Below are positions 1 through 8,375 of a stretch of DNA of 56,912 nucleotides, in pieces. Below the pieces are notes generated by a model that saw only the letters and a program-made list of their open reading frames with translations, was not told where the DNA came from and searched no databases. The translations under genes were made by a program, and so were the position numbers. Numbering within the stretch: the stretch's first letter is position 1; each line of letters starts with the position of its first letter. This stretch comes from Halococcus agarilyticus (GTDB lineage Archaea; Halobacteriota; Halobacteria; Halobacteriales; Halococcaceae), in NCBI RefSeq assembly GCF_000334895.1, contig NZ_BAFM01000019.1:1-56912 (forward strand), written 5' to 3'.

Positions 1-289
1 CTAACGACCACTGGAGGTCCTTTCTTTGTTGAAGGAGTCCTGCTAATTTTTGCACGGGTTTCGACGACATCACCGAGCTGGTGAGTCGTTGATTCTCTTG
101 CGATTGATCTAAGGGAGTTGCATTAGTTACTTCGATGTCACTCCCTTTTTGCTCCCAAGCTTCAGGCGACGGAGCTCCGCTAACCAGACCAACGCCATTA
201 GCTCCCAGTACACCGACACCGGCAGTAGTTCCCACTTTTTTCAGCAAGCTTCGACGATTCAGATCGTTAGCTTTCACATCTTTCCTCAT
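1..289 (-). CDS. Tat-exported protein of unknown function (partial, C-terminus outside window)
   Basis: An open frame of 96 codons runs from an ATG at 289 to the window edge without a stop. It starts MRKDVKANDLNRRSLLKKVG and continues into a hydrophobic Gly/Val/Leu stretch ending in a Ser-Gly-Ala site, which is a twin-arginine (Tat) signal. The first ~50 mature residues are polar and Gln/Ser rich, with no motif I recognise. Codon use is AT-richer than every neighbour (many AAA, TTA and GCT codons), which hints at recent acquisition or a relaxed small-secreted-protein gene. A TATA box at 317-325 supports the start. It could be a secreted peptide precursor or a short cell-surface protein; function is unassigned. 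Confidence 0.7.
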   Translation of the reverse strand, partial: MRKDVKANDLNRRSLLKKVGTTAGVGVLGANGVGLVSGAPSPEAWEQKGSDIEVTNATPLDQSQENQRLTSSVMSSKPVQKLAGLLQQRKDLQWSL

Positions 290-316
290 GGCACACTTGA
301 CTTATGTTCTAGTGCA

Positions 317-325
317 GTATAAAAG
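317..325 (-). promoter_or_regulatory. TATA box for the Tat-protein gene
   Basis: Read on the minus strand this is CTTTTATAC, about 28-36 nt before the ATG at 289. Archaeal transcription starts about 26 nt past the box, so the transcript would be leaderless or have only a few leader bases. The rest of 290-532 is an AT-rich intergenic stretch between this gene and the 3' end of the epimerase gene, with nothing else recognisable. Confidence 0.5.
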
Positions 326-532
326 TTTTCTAGCTTCTCTTATGACGATTTACTGTAACTCTATAAATTTATGTTGTTTCGGGGCCGGTACGTGCTCTCT
401 CATGCGGAACTGTCCACCTCAGCAAGTATCGTTCCGGTACACCTACGCTCGCTGAGCGCGACTTTCCCACCCGTGTTCTCTGCTGGTTCAATAGGGATTT
501 CACGATGTCGATAGCCAGCGGTACGATGCCGC

Positions 533-1462
533 TCAGGTCAGTTCCGCGATGAGCTCGCGCGCGCCGCGCCGGATCGCTGCGTCGCTCGACAGTTCGGGAC
601 TCCACCCGAGCGCGGCGAGTTTCTCGATCGAGAGCCGCATCCGCGGAACGTCGCCGGTCCAGCCGCGGTCGCCGCCGGTGTAGGCGTACTCGGGATCGAG
701 CCCCATCTCGTCGGCCACGATGTCCGCGATCCGCGTCACCGAGGTCGTGGTCCGCGTTCCCAGGTTGTAGGTGTTCATCGCCTGGTCGGTGTGCTCCACG
801 ACGTGCTGGATGGCCTCGATGCAGTCCGTGACGTGGAGATAGGACTTCTCCTGGCGGCCGTCGCCGAGGATCTCCAACCTCTGGGGATCGTCGTCGAGCT
901 TCTCGATGAAATCGGGCACGACGTTCCCGCGCTGGTGCGGGCCGACGATGTTCGCGAAGCGGAACAGCCAGACCGTGAAGTCGTGGGAGTGGGCGTACGT
1001 CGAGAGGATGCCCTCGTCGGCGAGCTTGCTCGCGCCGTAGATGGAGATCGGTTCGAGCGGGGCGTAGTCCTCCGGGGTCGGCATCGGTGCTTCGCCGTAG
1101 ACCGTCGAGGAGGAGGTGAACGCGATGTTCGAGACGCCGACCTCGTGCATCCGTTCGAGGACGTTGTAGGTCATCGCGCCGTTCTCCTCGAACAGCTGGC
1201 GAGGGTTCGCGTAGTTCGTGTCGGTGTACGCCGCGAAGTGGAACACACAGTCGAGGTCGTCGGTGACGACCCGCGTCACGTCGTCGGGATCGGTCATGTC
1301 GGCCTCGACGAACTCGACGCCGTCGGGAACGCGCTCACGAGAGCCCTTCGAGAGATCGTCCGCGACGACCACCTCGTTGCCGTCGGCGAGCCGTGCCGCG
1401 AGATGCGAGCCCACGAGGCCCGCCCCGCCGGTCACGAGCAGCCGTTTGCCCGAAAGATCCAT
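533..1462 (-). CDS. NAD-dependent epimerase/dehydratase (extended SDR, GalE-like)
   Basis: 309 aa. The N-terminus carries the NAD-binding glycine motif TGGAGLVGSH (residues ~11-20), and the catalytic YGASK (YxxxK) lies mid-protein, preceded by a serine-rich TSSSTVYG strand. These define extended short-chain dehydrogenases acting on nucleotide sugars (UDP-glucose 4-epimerase or dTDP-glucose dehydratase type). Substrate cannot be read from sequence. Length is normal for the family. The open frame extends far upstream, but the ATG at 1462 gives the family N-terminus and has a TATA-like CATACTC box about 27 nt upstream on the minus strand. It probably feeds surface glycosylation together with the glycosyltransferase genes at 5-9 kb. 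Confidence 0.88.
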   Translation of the reverse strand: MDLSGKRLLVTGGAGLVGSHLAARLADGNEVVVADDLSKGSRERVPDGVEFVEADMTDPDDVTRVVTDDLDCVFHFAAYTDTNYANPRQLFEENGAMTYNVLERMHEVGVSNIAFTSSSTVYGEAPMPTPEDYAPLEPISIYGASKLADEGILSTYAHSHDFTVWLFRFANIVGPHQRGNVVPDFIEKLDDDPQRLEILGDGRQEKSYLHVTDCIEAIQHVVEHTDQAMNTYNLGTRTTTSVTRIADIVADEMGLDPEYAYTGGDRGWTGDVPRMRLSIEKLAALGWSPELSSDAAIRRGARELIAELT

Positions 1463-1570
1463 GTTCCGGATGCCGAGGCGTCGAGTATGTGTCTTCCGAT
1501 CCCTGTGCCGCGTTCGGGGGCCGACGGCGGTGTCGCGGGGTTTATGCCCGCTGCGACGAAAAGCCGGCCA

Positions 1571-2257
1571 ATGGATCGAACCCGCGAGTCGGCCGCCGGT
1601 TCCTCGAACCGGGGCCGGTCGCCGTCGGTGGATCGACGCCGGGCGCTGCTCGGGGCCGCCGGCCTCGCCACGACCGCGCTCGCCGGCTGTCTCGGCAGCG
1701 GTTCCTCGGGGAGTTCGGGCAGCGCGACCACCCGAAGTGGTGATCCGCTGTCGGCCCCGGTCAAAGGTGATCCCGAGGCCAGCGTGACCGTCGCGGTCTA
1801 CGAGGACTTCGCGTGTCCGCACTGCCAGAGCTACAATGCAGAGATCCTCCCCGAAATCGAGTCGGAGTACATCGAACCCGGGACGATACGGTACGAGCAC
1901 CACGACTTCCCGCTCCCGGTCGACGATCCGCAGTCGTACTACGCGGCGAACGCGGCCCGCGCCGTGCAAGATCGGGCCGGTGACGAGCAGTTCTGGACCT
2001 ACGCGGGCCTGCTCTTCGAGAACCAGTCCTCGCTCGGCGGAGACCGCTACGCGTCGCTGGCCGACGAGGTGGGCGTCGACAGCGATCAGGTTCGAACCGC
2101 CGCGACGAGCCGTGTCTACCGGAACACCGTCATGGGCGGCAGGGAGCAGGGCGAAGAACGGGGTGTGACTGGAACCCCGGGCGTTCTCGTCGACGGGAAC
2201 GTCCTCTCGGGGTACTCCTTCGACGCGATCAGCTCCGCCATCGAATCGGCACGATAG
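1571..2257 (+). CDS. DsbA/thioredoxin-fold lipoprotein
   Basis: 228 aa. The N-terminus has a Tat motif (DRRRALLG) followed by a lipobox LAGC, so the protein is exported folded and lipid-anchored. A Gly/Ser linker leads to a thioredoxin-fold domain with the active-site CPHC (FACPHCQSY), typical of the DsbA/DSBA-like thioredoxin_4 family. A cis-Pro segment GTPGVLVDG near the C-terminus fits that fold. It likely acts as an extracytoplasmic thiol-disulfide oxidoreductase. The ATG at 1571 is favoured over the in-frame ATG at 1544 because a TTTATG box at 1541-1546 sits about 27 nt upstream. It is followed after 6 nt by trm56. Confidence 0.88.
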   Translation: MDRTRESAAGSSNRGRSPSVDRRRALLGAAGLATTALAGCLGSGSSGSSGSATTRSGDPLSAPVKGDPEASVTVAVYEDFACPHCQSYNAEILPEIESEYIEPGTIRYEHHDFPLPVDDPQSYYAANAARAVQDRAGDEQFWTYAGLLFENQSSLGGDRYASLADEVGVDSDQVRTAATSRVYRNTVMGGREQGEERGVTGTPGVLVDGNVLSGYSFDAISSAIESAR

Positions 2258-2263
2258 CACACC

Positions 2264-2800
2264 ATGCAGAGCGAACCCCCGGTCTGGGTGCTCCGACTCG
2301 GCCATCGACCGGGCCGTGACGAGCGGATGAGCACTCACGTCGGGCTGACCGCTCGCGCGCTCGGAGCCGATCGGGTCGTGTTCGCCGGCAGTGCCGACGG
2401 ACCCCAAAAGACAGTCAGCGACATCACGGGACGCTTCGGCGGCCCGTTCGACGTCGAGGCGCGCGAGTCCTACCGACCGCTGCTCCGCGAGTGGGACGGC
2501 CAGGTCGTGCATCTCACGATGTACGGGCTCCCGATCGAGGACTGTGAGTCTGAGATCCGGGCGGCCCACCGATCCGAGCCCCTGCTCGTGGTCGTCGGCG
2601 CGGAGAAGGTGGCTGGCGAAGTGTACGACGCCGCCGACTGGAACATTGGAATCACCAACCAGCCCCACTCCGAGGTCGCCTCGCTCGCGGTGTTCCTCGA
2701 TCGGCTGTTCGAGGGCCGCGAACTCGATCGGGAGTGGACGGACGCCGAGCGGACGGTCGTGCCCCAGGAGCGCGGCAAGCGCGTCGAACGCTCCGAGTGA
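2264..2800 (+). CDS. trm56: tRNA (cytidine-56-2'-O)-methyltransferase aTrm56
   Basis: 178 aa, the usual length. It matches the archaeal aTrm56 SPOUT family: an N-terminal VLRLGHRPGRDERMSTHVGL segment, an internal LVVVGAEKV strand, and the C-terminal knot region NIGITNQPHSEVASLA. The enzyme methylates the 2'-OH of C56 in the T-loop of tRNAs using S-adenosylmethionine and strengthens the D-loop/T-loop contact. It starts 6 nt after the DsbA-like gene and is probably co-transcribed with it. Good family match; no disrupted motif seen. Confidence 0.93.
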   Translation: MQSEPPVWVLRLGHRPGRDERMSTHVGLTARALGADRVVFAGSADGPQKTVSDITGRFGGPFDVEARESYRPLLREWDGQVVHLTMYGLPIEDCESEIRAAHRSEPLLVVVGAEKVAGEVYDAADWNIGITNQPHSEVASLAVFLDRLFEGRELDREWTDAERTVVPQERGKRVERSE

Positions 2801-2831
2801 CGGTCTCGCAGACGAGCCGGGGTAAACGATG

Positions 2832-2838
2832 GATTTAC
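2832..2838 (+). promoter_or_regulatory. TATA box of tfe
   Basis: GATTTAC centred about 28 nt before the ATG at 2864. No Shine-Dalgarno sequence precedes that ATG, so a leaderless tfe transcript is expected. Confidence 0.5.
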
Positions 2839-2863
2839 CCGCCCTGATGCCCGAAGACGGGCA

Positions 2864-3382
2864 ATGGCGTTTGAGGACCTCCTCGAAGACCCCGTGGTCC
2901 AGACCTATCTCCACGAACTCGTCGGCCCGCGCGGGATGCCCGTCGCCGCCGCACCGCCCGATGGCGAAGTGACCGACGAGGAGTTGGCCGAGGACCTCGG
3001 CCTCGAACTCAACGACGTCCGGCGGGCGCTGTTCATCCTCTACGAAAACGATCTCGCGAGCTACCGCCGGCTCCGCGACGAGGACTCGGGGTGGCTCACC
3101 TACCTCTGGACGTTCGAATACGAGTCGATCCCCGGCAATCTCCAGGACGAGATGGGGCGGCTGCTGGAGGCGTTGGAGGAGCGCCGGGAGTACGAGCGTG
3201 ACAACGAGTTCTACCTGTGTGAGGTCGACTCGCTCCGGTTCGAGTTCGGCGAGGCGATGGAGTTCGGGTTCGAGTGCCCCCAGTGTGGCTCCGCGCTCGA
3301 ATCGATGGAGAACGACCGGTTGATCGACGCGATGGACGAGCGCATCGACGAGCTCCACGACACGCTCACCGTCCCCGCCTGA
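2864..3382 (+). CDS. tfe: Transcription initiation factor TFE (TFIIE-alpha homologue)
   Basis: 172 aa. The N-terminal two thirds form the extended winged helix (VVQTYLHELVG, LNDVRRALFILYENDL), followed by a coiled-coil linker (ALEERREYERDNE) and a C-terminal zinc-ribbon remnant. TFE stabilises the open complex of archaeal RNA polymerase together with TBP and TFB. The second zinc knuckle is intact (CPQCG), but the first reads CEVD where CxxC is usual, so one zinc ligand is missing or replaced by Asp. The next gene overlaps the stop by one base (TGATG), indicating translational coupling. Confidence 0.95.
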   Translation: MAFEDLLEDPVVQTYLHELVGPRGMPVAAAPPDGEVTDEELAEDLGLELNDVRRALFILYENDLASYRRLRDEDSGWLTYLWTFEYESIPGNLQDEMGRLLEALEERREYERDNEFYLCEVDSLRFEFGEAMEFGFECPQCGSALESMENDRLIDAMDERIDELHDTLTVPA

Positions 3383-4047
3383 TGGTCGTTCTCGCCACCA
3401 AGTGCTACGTCGAGGGGGACGCCCGCGAGCGTGCGCTCACCGGACTTGAGTCGCTCGTCGACAACGCGATCGGCGATCTCGAAGTGACGTACGAGGTGGG
3501 GGTCCGTCACGACGACTTCCCCTCGGTGACGGTCGAAGGGGAGGACGGGGTGGCCGCACGGAACGTCCTCGGCGAGGAGTGGGGCGCGATCACGCCCGAG
3601 TTCGAACGAGGCGAAACCTACACCGGAACCCTCGAATCGTGGGACGAGTCGGGGTTCGTGCTCGACGCCGGCGAGGAGATCCGTGTGCCGGCCGACGAGA
3701 TCGGGTTGGGGCCCGGGAGTCCCGAACAGGTCCGGACGCGGTACGGCCTCGTCCAGCATCTCCCCCTCCAGTTCGTCTACGGCGAGCCGTCGCGCCTGGC
3801 CGACGACGAGCGCGATCGGCTGTACGACTGGACGCGGGGCACAGGGCGAGTGAACGTCAACAGCGCGACCCGTGGAGAGGCGCGCGCGACCGTCAACCGC
3901 GCGGGCCACGCGAACGACATCGTGACCGTCGAGCGGCTCGGCCTCCTCGAACAGAGCGTGATCTGTCGCGAGGGGACCGATCCACCGGGGCTGCTCGCGA
4001 GCATCGGTGGGTATCTGCCCGCCGAGCTCCTCTGTGTCGTCCCATGA
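3382..4047 (+). CDS. DUF2110 family protein
   Basis: 221 aa. Begins MVVLATKCYVEGDARERALT. This is the archaeal DUF2110 family, which I know as a frequent neighbour of tfe; its function is not established. The middle looks like a small beta domain (YTGTLESWDESGFVLDAGEE), and the C-terminal half contains a GLLEQSVICREGTDPPGLLA segment. The ATG at 3382 overlaps the tfe stop codon and its own stop overlaps the next ATG (ATGA at 4044), so three genes are coupled. The conserved linkage suggests a role in transcription or RNA metabolism, but this is inference. Confidence 0.85.
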   Translation: MVVLATKCYVEGDARERALTGLESLVDNAIGDLEVTYEVGVRHDDFPSVTVEGEDGVAARNVLGEEWGAITPEFERGETYTGTLESWDESGFVLDAGEEIRVPADEIGLGPGSPEQVRTRYGLVQHLPLQFVYGEPSRLADDERDRLYDWTRGTGRVNVNSATRGEARATVNRAGHANDIVTVERLGLLEQSVICREGTDPPGLLASIGGYLPAELLCVVP

Positions 4048-4808
4048 CGCGACGGCGGCTCCTCGCGTTCGGGCTCCTCGTCGGGCTCGTCGCGCTCGCG
4101 GGCTGCTCGTCGATCCTCGGCCCGGGAGCGGGCGGTGGGGGCGACGCCGCCAACACGAGCTACGACTGGGACACCGACGCGAACGCCACGATAAACGTCA
4201 CCGGCGGGAGCTACGAGGCGGTCTACGCGGTCCAGAACGAATCGACGTTCCCGGTCTTCCGGCGGAACGAGCTCGGTCAGAACCAGCCGCTGGGGGTCTC
4301 CGCGCTGCAGTTCCGGTACCCCGACGGCCGGGTGGTGACGGCGGACGAGACGCCGGGGTTCAACACCTCGACCGAGCGCGAGCGCGCCGTCATCAACCTC
4401 CCCGCGAGGAACGGGAAGCTCGGGTTCACCGCGTCGGCCCAGGGCAAGCGCTTCACCACCCGGACGTTCGTCGAGGGGTCCTACGAGGTCACGATCCCGA
4501 AGGGGATGCGGGTCGACTACGAGCCGCTCGCGAAGGTGTCTCCCGGCTACACGAACAAGCGGATGGTCGACGGGCGAGTGCAGATCAGGTGGGACGACGT
4601 CGAGTCCAGCGCCGTGGTGGTGCGGTACTACCTCCAGCGCGACCTGTACCTCTTCATCGCCGGGGCCGCCGTGCTGGTGCTCGTGGCGGCCGGCGGCGCG
4701 CTCTACTACCTCCGGCAGATCCGCGATCTCGAACGCCGGCGGAAGGAGGCAGGGCCGGACGTCGACACCGGCAGCAGCTCCGACGACGGGCCGCCGGGAT
4801 TCGGATAG
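4044..4808 (+). CDS. Membrane-anchored lipoprotein, DUF5803-like
   Basis: 254 aa. The N-terminus MTRRRLLAFGLLVGLVALAGC is a signal with lipobox LAGC. An extracytoplasmic domain of ~190 residues follows, then a transmembrane helix (LYLFIAGAAVLVLVAAGGAL, ~210-230) and a basic cytoplasmic segment (RQIRDLERRRKEA). The layout matches a haloarchaeal family often placed after tfe/DUF2110, which I recall as DUF5803. Function unknown. Its start overlaps the DUF2110 stop (ATGA), so it belongs to the tfe operon. Confidence 0.75.
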   Translation: MTRRRLLAFGLLVGLVALAGCSSILGPGAGGGGDAANTSYDWDTDANATINVTGGSYEAVYAVQNESTFPVFRRNELGQNQPLGVSALQFRYPDGRVVTADETPGFNTSTERERAVINLPARNGKLGFTASAQGKRFTTRTFVEGSYEVTIPKGMRVDYEPLAKVSPGYTNKRMVDGRVQIRWDDVESSAVVVRYYLQRDLYLFIAGAAVLVLVAAGGALYYLRQIRDLERRRKEAGPDVDTGSSSDDGPPGFG

Positions 4809-4834
4809 ATACGCCCCGGTCGCCGTTCACCTTG

Positions 4835-5040
4835 GAGCGGTGGCGCGCGGGAGCGGTGCGAGGCGCGAACGAAGAGAGGGCCTCGTTGCGAACGGGGAGG
4901 CACGACCCGTGAGCGCACGGTTCGCGCGAGGGATGACTGAGCGGAGTGAGCGAAGCGAGCGCAGCGAGGGAGTCGGCTGGGGAGGGGGTGGCCTACGGTA
5001 CTCGTTTGTTCCGGGACTCTCCCACGACATTTCGGCCGCT
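4835..5040. repeat. Dispersed CG-rich intergenic repeat, copy A
   Basis: The gap 4809-5102 contains no credible gene. It holds short reiterations such as gagtgagcgaagcgagcg and the phrase gcgcgagggatgactgagcg. Read on the minus strand it contains cctccccagccgactccc and agtcatccctcgc, which recur almost unchanged near 42.2 kb and in part at 19.8-20.1 kb and 49.2 kb. It lies between two convergent genes. Treated as a member of the repeat family described in the findings. Confidence 0.55.
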
Positions 5041-5102
5041 GTCAGGGGCCCCTCGACAGTATCTCGCGTAATCGAAAGAGATAGCAAACGAACTGATTCC
5101 GT

Positions 5103-7478
5103 TCAGGCCGGCAACCCGTTCTGGTCGACGCGGTAGATCGTCACGTCCTCGAACTGCCTGGCGACCTCGACGCCCCGGAGATCCGCGACGGCGATCCGCT
5201 CGTACGCCGCGCGCTCGTTCGGGCCGACGTAGACGTACCGGACGTCGTACTCGCGGAGAAGCTGTGCCTGGTCCACGGGACGCCCTTCGTAGATGGTTTC
5301 GACGTCCGCGACGCGCTCGCGGTACGCTTCGTCGCCCCGGTAGCCGGTCTCGTGGCTCCAGCCCGCGACCGTCGGCAGCCCCGTCAGACTGGAGGGGGCG
5401 TTCACCCAGCGGTAGGGTTTGCGGGGGTCGTCGTTGCACCAGCAACCAGGCAGCGAGACGATGTGGGGCTGGCCGGATCGGTCGTCGAGCCACGCGATGG
5501 CGGCCGCCTCGTCGGGGTGGGTCGCCGGGACGAACGCGCGCGCGTCGAGCGTGGGGTCGTCGACGCTCGTCACCGGGCTCTCGCTCGTGAACTGGTCGGT
5601 GAGCGCGAGGCCGCCGTAGATCGATGTCGAGAGGACGACCAGCGCGAGCAGCGCGCGGCCGGCGATCCGCCATCGGCCCGCCATCGCGTCGGCGACCCCG
5701 GCGGGGCGGGCGTCGACCAGCCACGCGGCCATCGCGCCCGCTGCAGTCGCGAAGAGGACCCAGATCTGCGCATAGGTCTTGAACACCGTGTTGAACCGTC
5801 CCGGTCCCGCGTTCTCCTGGATGTAGACGAACTCGACCAGCAGGACGAGTCCCGCCCCCGCGACCAGCAGGACAGTCTCGTAGCCGACGGTCGCCCCGAC
5901 GAGCGAGTCGCGGGTGGCGACGCCGCCATCGGATTCGGCGGGGTGTCGTCGGCTGCTGTCGACGAACGCCGATCGAGCACCGCTCGAACCGGCGTTCCGC
6001 CGGGTCACAAGCACGAGCCATCCCACGAGGAGCAGCGGACCGAACACTACGACGGCGGCCGCATCGGCCAGCCACGCGATCGCGACCAGGCCGGCGAGCG
6101 CGGCGAGCACCGCCTCGCGCGTCCGGGTGCCGAGCGAGCGCGCGTGGACGGCGAGATACGGCACGAACACGAGGAGGAACGCGCCGTAGACGAGCAACAG
6201 CGGGCCGAGCGCGCTCCGTTCCGGGAGGAAGGCGACCGCGCGCCCGCTCGCCGAACCGAGCCAGAACGGGATCGACCACGCGACTCCGAGTGCGAGGACG
6301 ACCGCCGCGGCCGCGAGCGCGCTCGCCGTCCTGCGCACTTCTCCGCGGAGGCTGGAGCCGGCGGACGACCGCAGGCGAGCCGCGATCCGCTCGGGAAACA
6401 GCGACACCGGGTCGGCGTCGGCGAACGTCATCGCGAGCCACCCGATCCCGGCGACGGTCGGAAAGCTCCACGTGTTGACGACCGCGAGCAGGCCCGCGAT
6501 CGGCGGCACAGCGCCGAACGCGAGGAGTCGCCGTCGCAACACCGCGTCGGCGGGCGCACAGTAGTAGGCGAACCAGCACGCCGCCGCCAGCAGGAGGAAG
6601 GGCGTGCTCAGCATGTGGGCGTGGAGATCGCCGTTGAGCCACGCGAACAGCGGGAACTCGTTGACCGTCCCCGGAATGACGCGGCTCGCGTCCCAGTAGC
6701 CGAACGCCGCGGGTGAGGCCGCGAGCCCCGTGATCTCGATGCCGAGCCAGGCGGCGACCGACTCCGTCACACCGTCGGGAAGCGCCCACAGCACCGCTCG
6801 ACCGGCGGTTTCGAGATTGCTCGCGAACCCGACGAGGAACGCCGCGATCACACCAGCGGTGCGGGGCGATCGACCGCGTTCGGCCGCGATCGCCCCGGCG
6901 AGTCCGTAGGCCGCGGTCACGACCATCGCGAAAAAGCCCGCGAGCGCGAGGTTGTACGCGTAGCGCGCCTCCGTGAACGTGAGCTTCGCGAGCAGCGTCG
7001 TGAGGAGGTGACCGCCGTAGTAATACTGGACCGGCTCGCCGGCGAACCAGACGTCCTCCGGTGGGAGCCGGGTCGTTCGGGAGAGGGACTTGAGAAGACC
7101 GAAATCGAGGAACTTCTCGCCGCCACCCGGATGCACCGCCGGATCGACCGCCCGGATCGCGATCATGAACAGGAAGGCGAGCGCGAACACCACCACCGGG
7201 GCGAGCGCTCGCCTGGCGTCGATGTCGTCGCGGTCGAGCCGTCGAAGCGAGAGCCCCGACAGCGCCACGAGGACCGCGATCCCGGCGACGAGGCCGGCGA
7301 CGAGCGAGAGGTGACCGACCCAGTAGGCGACGCAACCGACGACCGCGAGCGAGAGCGGGAGCGCGAGCGCGGCTCCATGGTCGGGGAATCGCCGGAAAAG
7401 AAGTGCAGCGAGAGGCGCACCCGCCAGTCCGAGGGCAAAGAGGACGGCGAGCCACCGGACGACGAGACCGTACTCCAT
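5103..7478 (-). CDS. DUF2298 (Chlor_Arch_YYY) multi-membrane-spanning protein
   Basis: 791 aa with about 15-18 hydrophobic helices. It contains the family landmarks: HPGGGEKFLDFGLLKSL, the EPVQYYYGGHLL segment and NEFPLFAWLNGDLHAHML. These match the archaeal/Chloroflexi DUF2298 family, predicted GT-C-like membrane glycosyltransferases acting with lipid-linked sugars. The C-terminal ~140 residues form an extracytoplasmic domain (VVSLPGCWCNDDPRKPYRW, then YVYVGPNERAAYE). Start chosen at 7478; an in-frame ATG at 7502 would add eight residues. It is divergent from a GT2 gene at 7599, supporting a surface-glycan role. Exact activity is not proven. Confidence 0.87.
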   Translation of the reverse strand: MEYGLVVRWLAVLFALGLAGAPLAALLFRRFPDHGAALALPLSLAVVGCVAYWVGHLSLVAGLVAGIAVLVALSGLSLRRLDRDDIDARRALAPVVVFALAFLFMIAIRAVDPAVHPGGGEKFLDFGLLKSLSRTTRLPPEDVWFAGEPVQYYYGGHLLTTLLAKLTFTEARYAYNLALAGFFAMVVTAAYGLAGAIAAERGRSPRTAGVIAAFLVGFASNLETAGRAVLWALPDGVTESVAAWLGIEITGLAASPAAFGYWDASRVIPGTVNEFPLFAWLNGDLHAHMLSTPFLLLAAACWFAYYCAPADAVLRRRLLAFGAVPPIAGLLAVVNTWSFPTVAGIGWLAMTFADADPVSLFPERIAARLRSSAGSSLRGEVRRTASALAAAAVVLALGVAWSIPFWLGSASGRAVAFLPERSALGPLLLVYGAFLLVFVPYLAVHARSLGTRTREAVLAALAGLVAIAWLADAAAVVVFGPLLLVGWLVLVTRRNAGSSGARSAFVDSSRRHPAESDGGVATRDSLVGATVGYETVLLVAGAGLVLLVEFVYIQENAGPGRFNTVFKTYAQIWVLFATAAGAMAAWLVDARPAGVADAMAGRWRIAGRALLALVVLSTSIYGGLALTDQFTSESPVTSVDDPTLDARAFVPATHPDEAAAIAWLDDRSGQPHIVSLPGCWCNDDPRKPYRWVNAPSSLTGLPTVAGWSHETGYRGDEAYRERVADVETIYEGRPVDQAQLLREYDVRYVYVGPNERAAYERIAVADLRGVEVARQFEDVTIYRVDQNGLPA

Positions 7479-7598
7479 GCCGAAACCCGGGAACCGGTGC
7501 ATATCCCTCTTGTGGGATCGGCGAGCGTGAACGGACGGAAGCGGAGTTCGGGCCGGCGGTTCCGAACCCCTTTTGTCCGCGCCCGCGGAGGTGGCCCC

Positions 7599-8375
7599 AT
7601 GCACCGGTCCGTCGGGGTCGTCGTGCCGGCCTACCGGCCCGACGTCGAGCGCCTCGCGACCTACGTCGCCGCGATCGACGAGCGCTGCGCCCCGACGACG
7701 ATCCGGATCGAACTCGACGCCCCCCGGTCCGGGGTGGCCGACCGACTCGCGGACCTCTCGGCGACCGTCGCCACGTCGCCCCACCGGCGGGGGAAGGGGC
7801 GCGCGATCACCGCCGGGTTCGAGGCGCTCGACACCGACGTGCTCGCCTTCGCCGACGCCGACGGGAGCACGCCCGCCGACTCGCTCGCCGACGTGATCGC
7901 GCCGGTCGAGGGAGGCGGAGCGGATCTCGCGGTCGGCTCGCGCCGCCACCCCGACGCGACGATCGCGCGCCACCGGACGTTCGCGCGCCGCCGGCTCGGC
8001 GACACGTTCGCGTGGCTCGCCCGGCGGCTGGTCGCCCCCCAACTGTTCGACTACCAGTGTGGCGCGAAGGCGATCTCGCGGGAGGCGTGGGAACGGATCC
8101 GCGAACACCTCTACGAGCCGGGCTTCGCGTGGGACATCGAGCTGGTGGCGATGGCGGATGCGTTCGGGCTCTCGATCGAGGAGGTGCCGATCACGTGGCA
8201 CGACCAGCCCGATTCGACCGTCTCGCCGATCGAGACGTCGGTCGCGCTCGCGCAGGGGTTGCTCGCCGCCAGGCACCGCGCGGCGCTGATCACCGAAAGC
8301 CGCCTCCACGGCGCGATCGCCGCACGCCGGGAGGCCCCGACAGCGCTCGTCGACGCGGGCCGTCCCGACCGATGA
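7599..8375 (+). CDS. GT2 family glycosyltransferase, dolichol-phosphate-sugar synthase-like
   Basis: 258 aa. The N-terminus VGVVVPAYRPDVERL is the GT-A nucleotide-sugar fold start, the DxD metal motif is FADADGS (~90), and the YQCGAKAISREAW and GFAWDIELVAMA segments are typical of dolichol-phosphate mannose/glucose synthases. It probably transfers a sugar from a nucleotide donor to dolichol phosphate or an S-layer glycan precursor at the inner membrane face. Its stop overlaps the start of the GtrA gene (ATGA), a frequent pairing. Sugar specificity cannot be told. Confidence 0.88.
   Translation: MHRSVGVVVPAYRPDVERLATYVAAIDERCAPTTIRIELDAPRSGVADRLADLSATVATSPHRRGKGRAITAGFEALDTDVLAFADADGSTPADSLADVIAPVEGGGADLAVGSRRHPDATIARHRTFARRRLGDTFAWLARRLVAPQLFDYQCGAKAISREAWERIREHLYEPGFAWDIELVAMADAFGLSIEEVPITWHDQPDSTVSPIETSVALAQGLLAARHRAALITESRLHGAIAARREAPTALVDAGRPDR

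Noticed and set aside
135-455. 106-codon plus-strand frame near the left edge
   Set aside because: It lies antisense to the Tat-signal frame 1-289 and across its promoter, and gives no recognisable protein.
4993-7455. An 820-codon frame overlapping the DUF2298 gene on the same strand
   Set aside because: Arg-rich, no domain, and shifted from the frame that encodes clear DUF2298 motifs.
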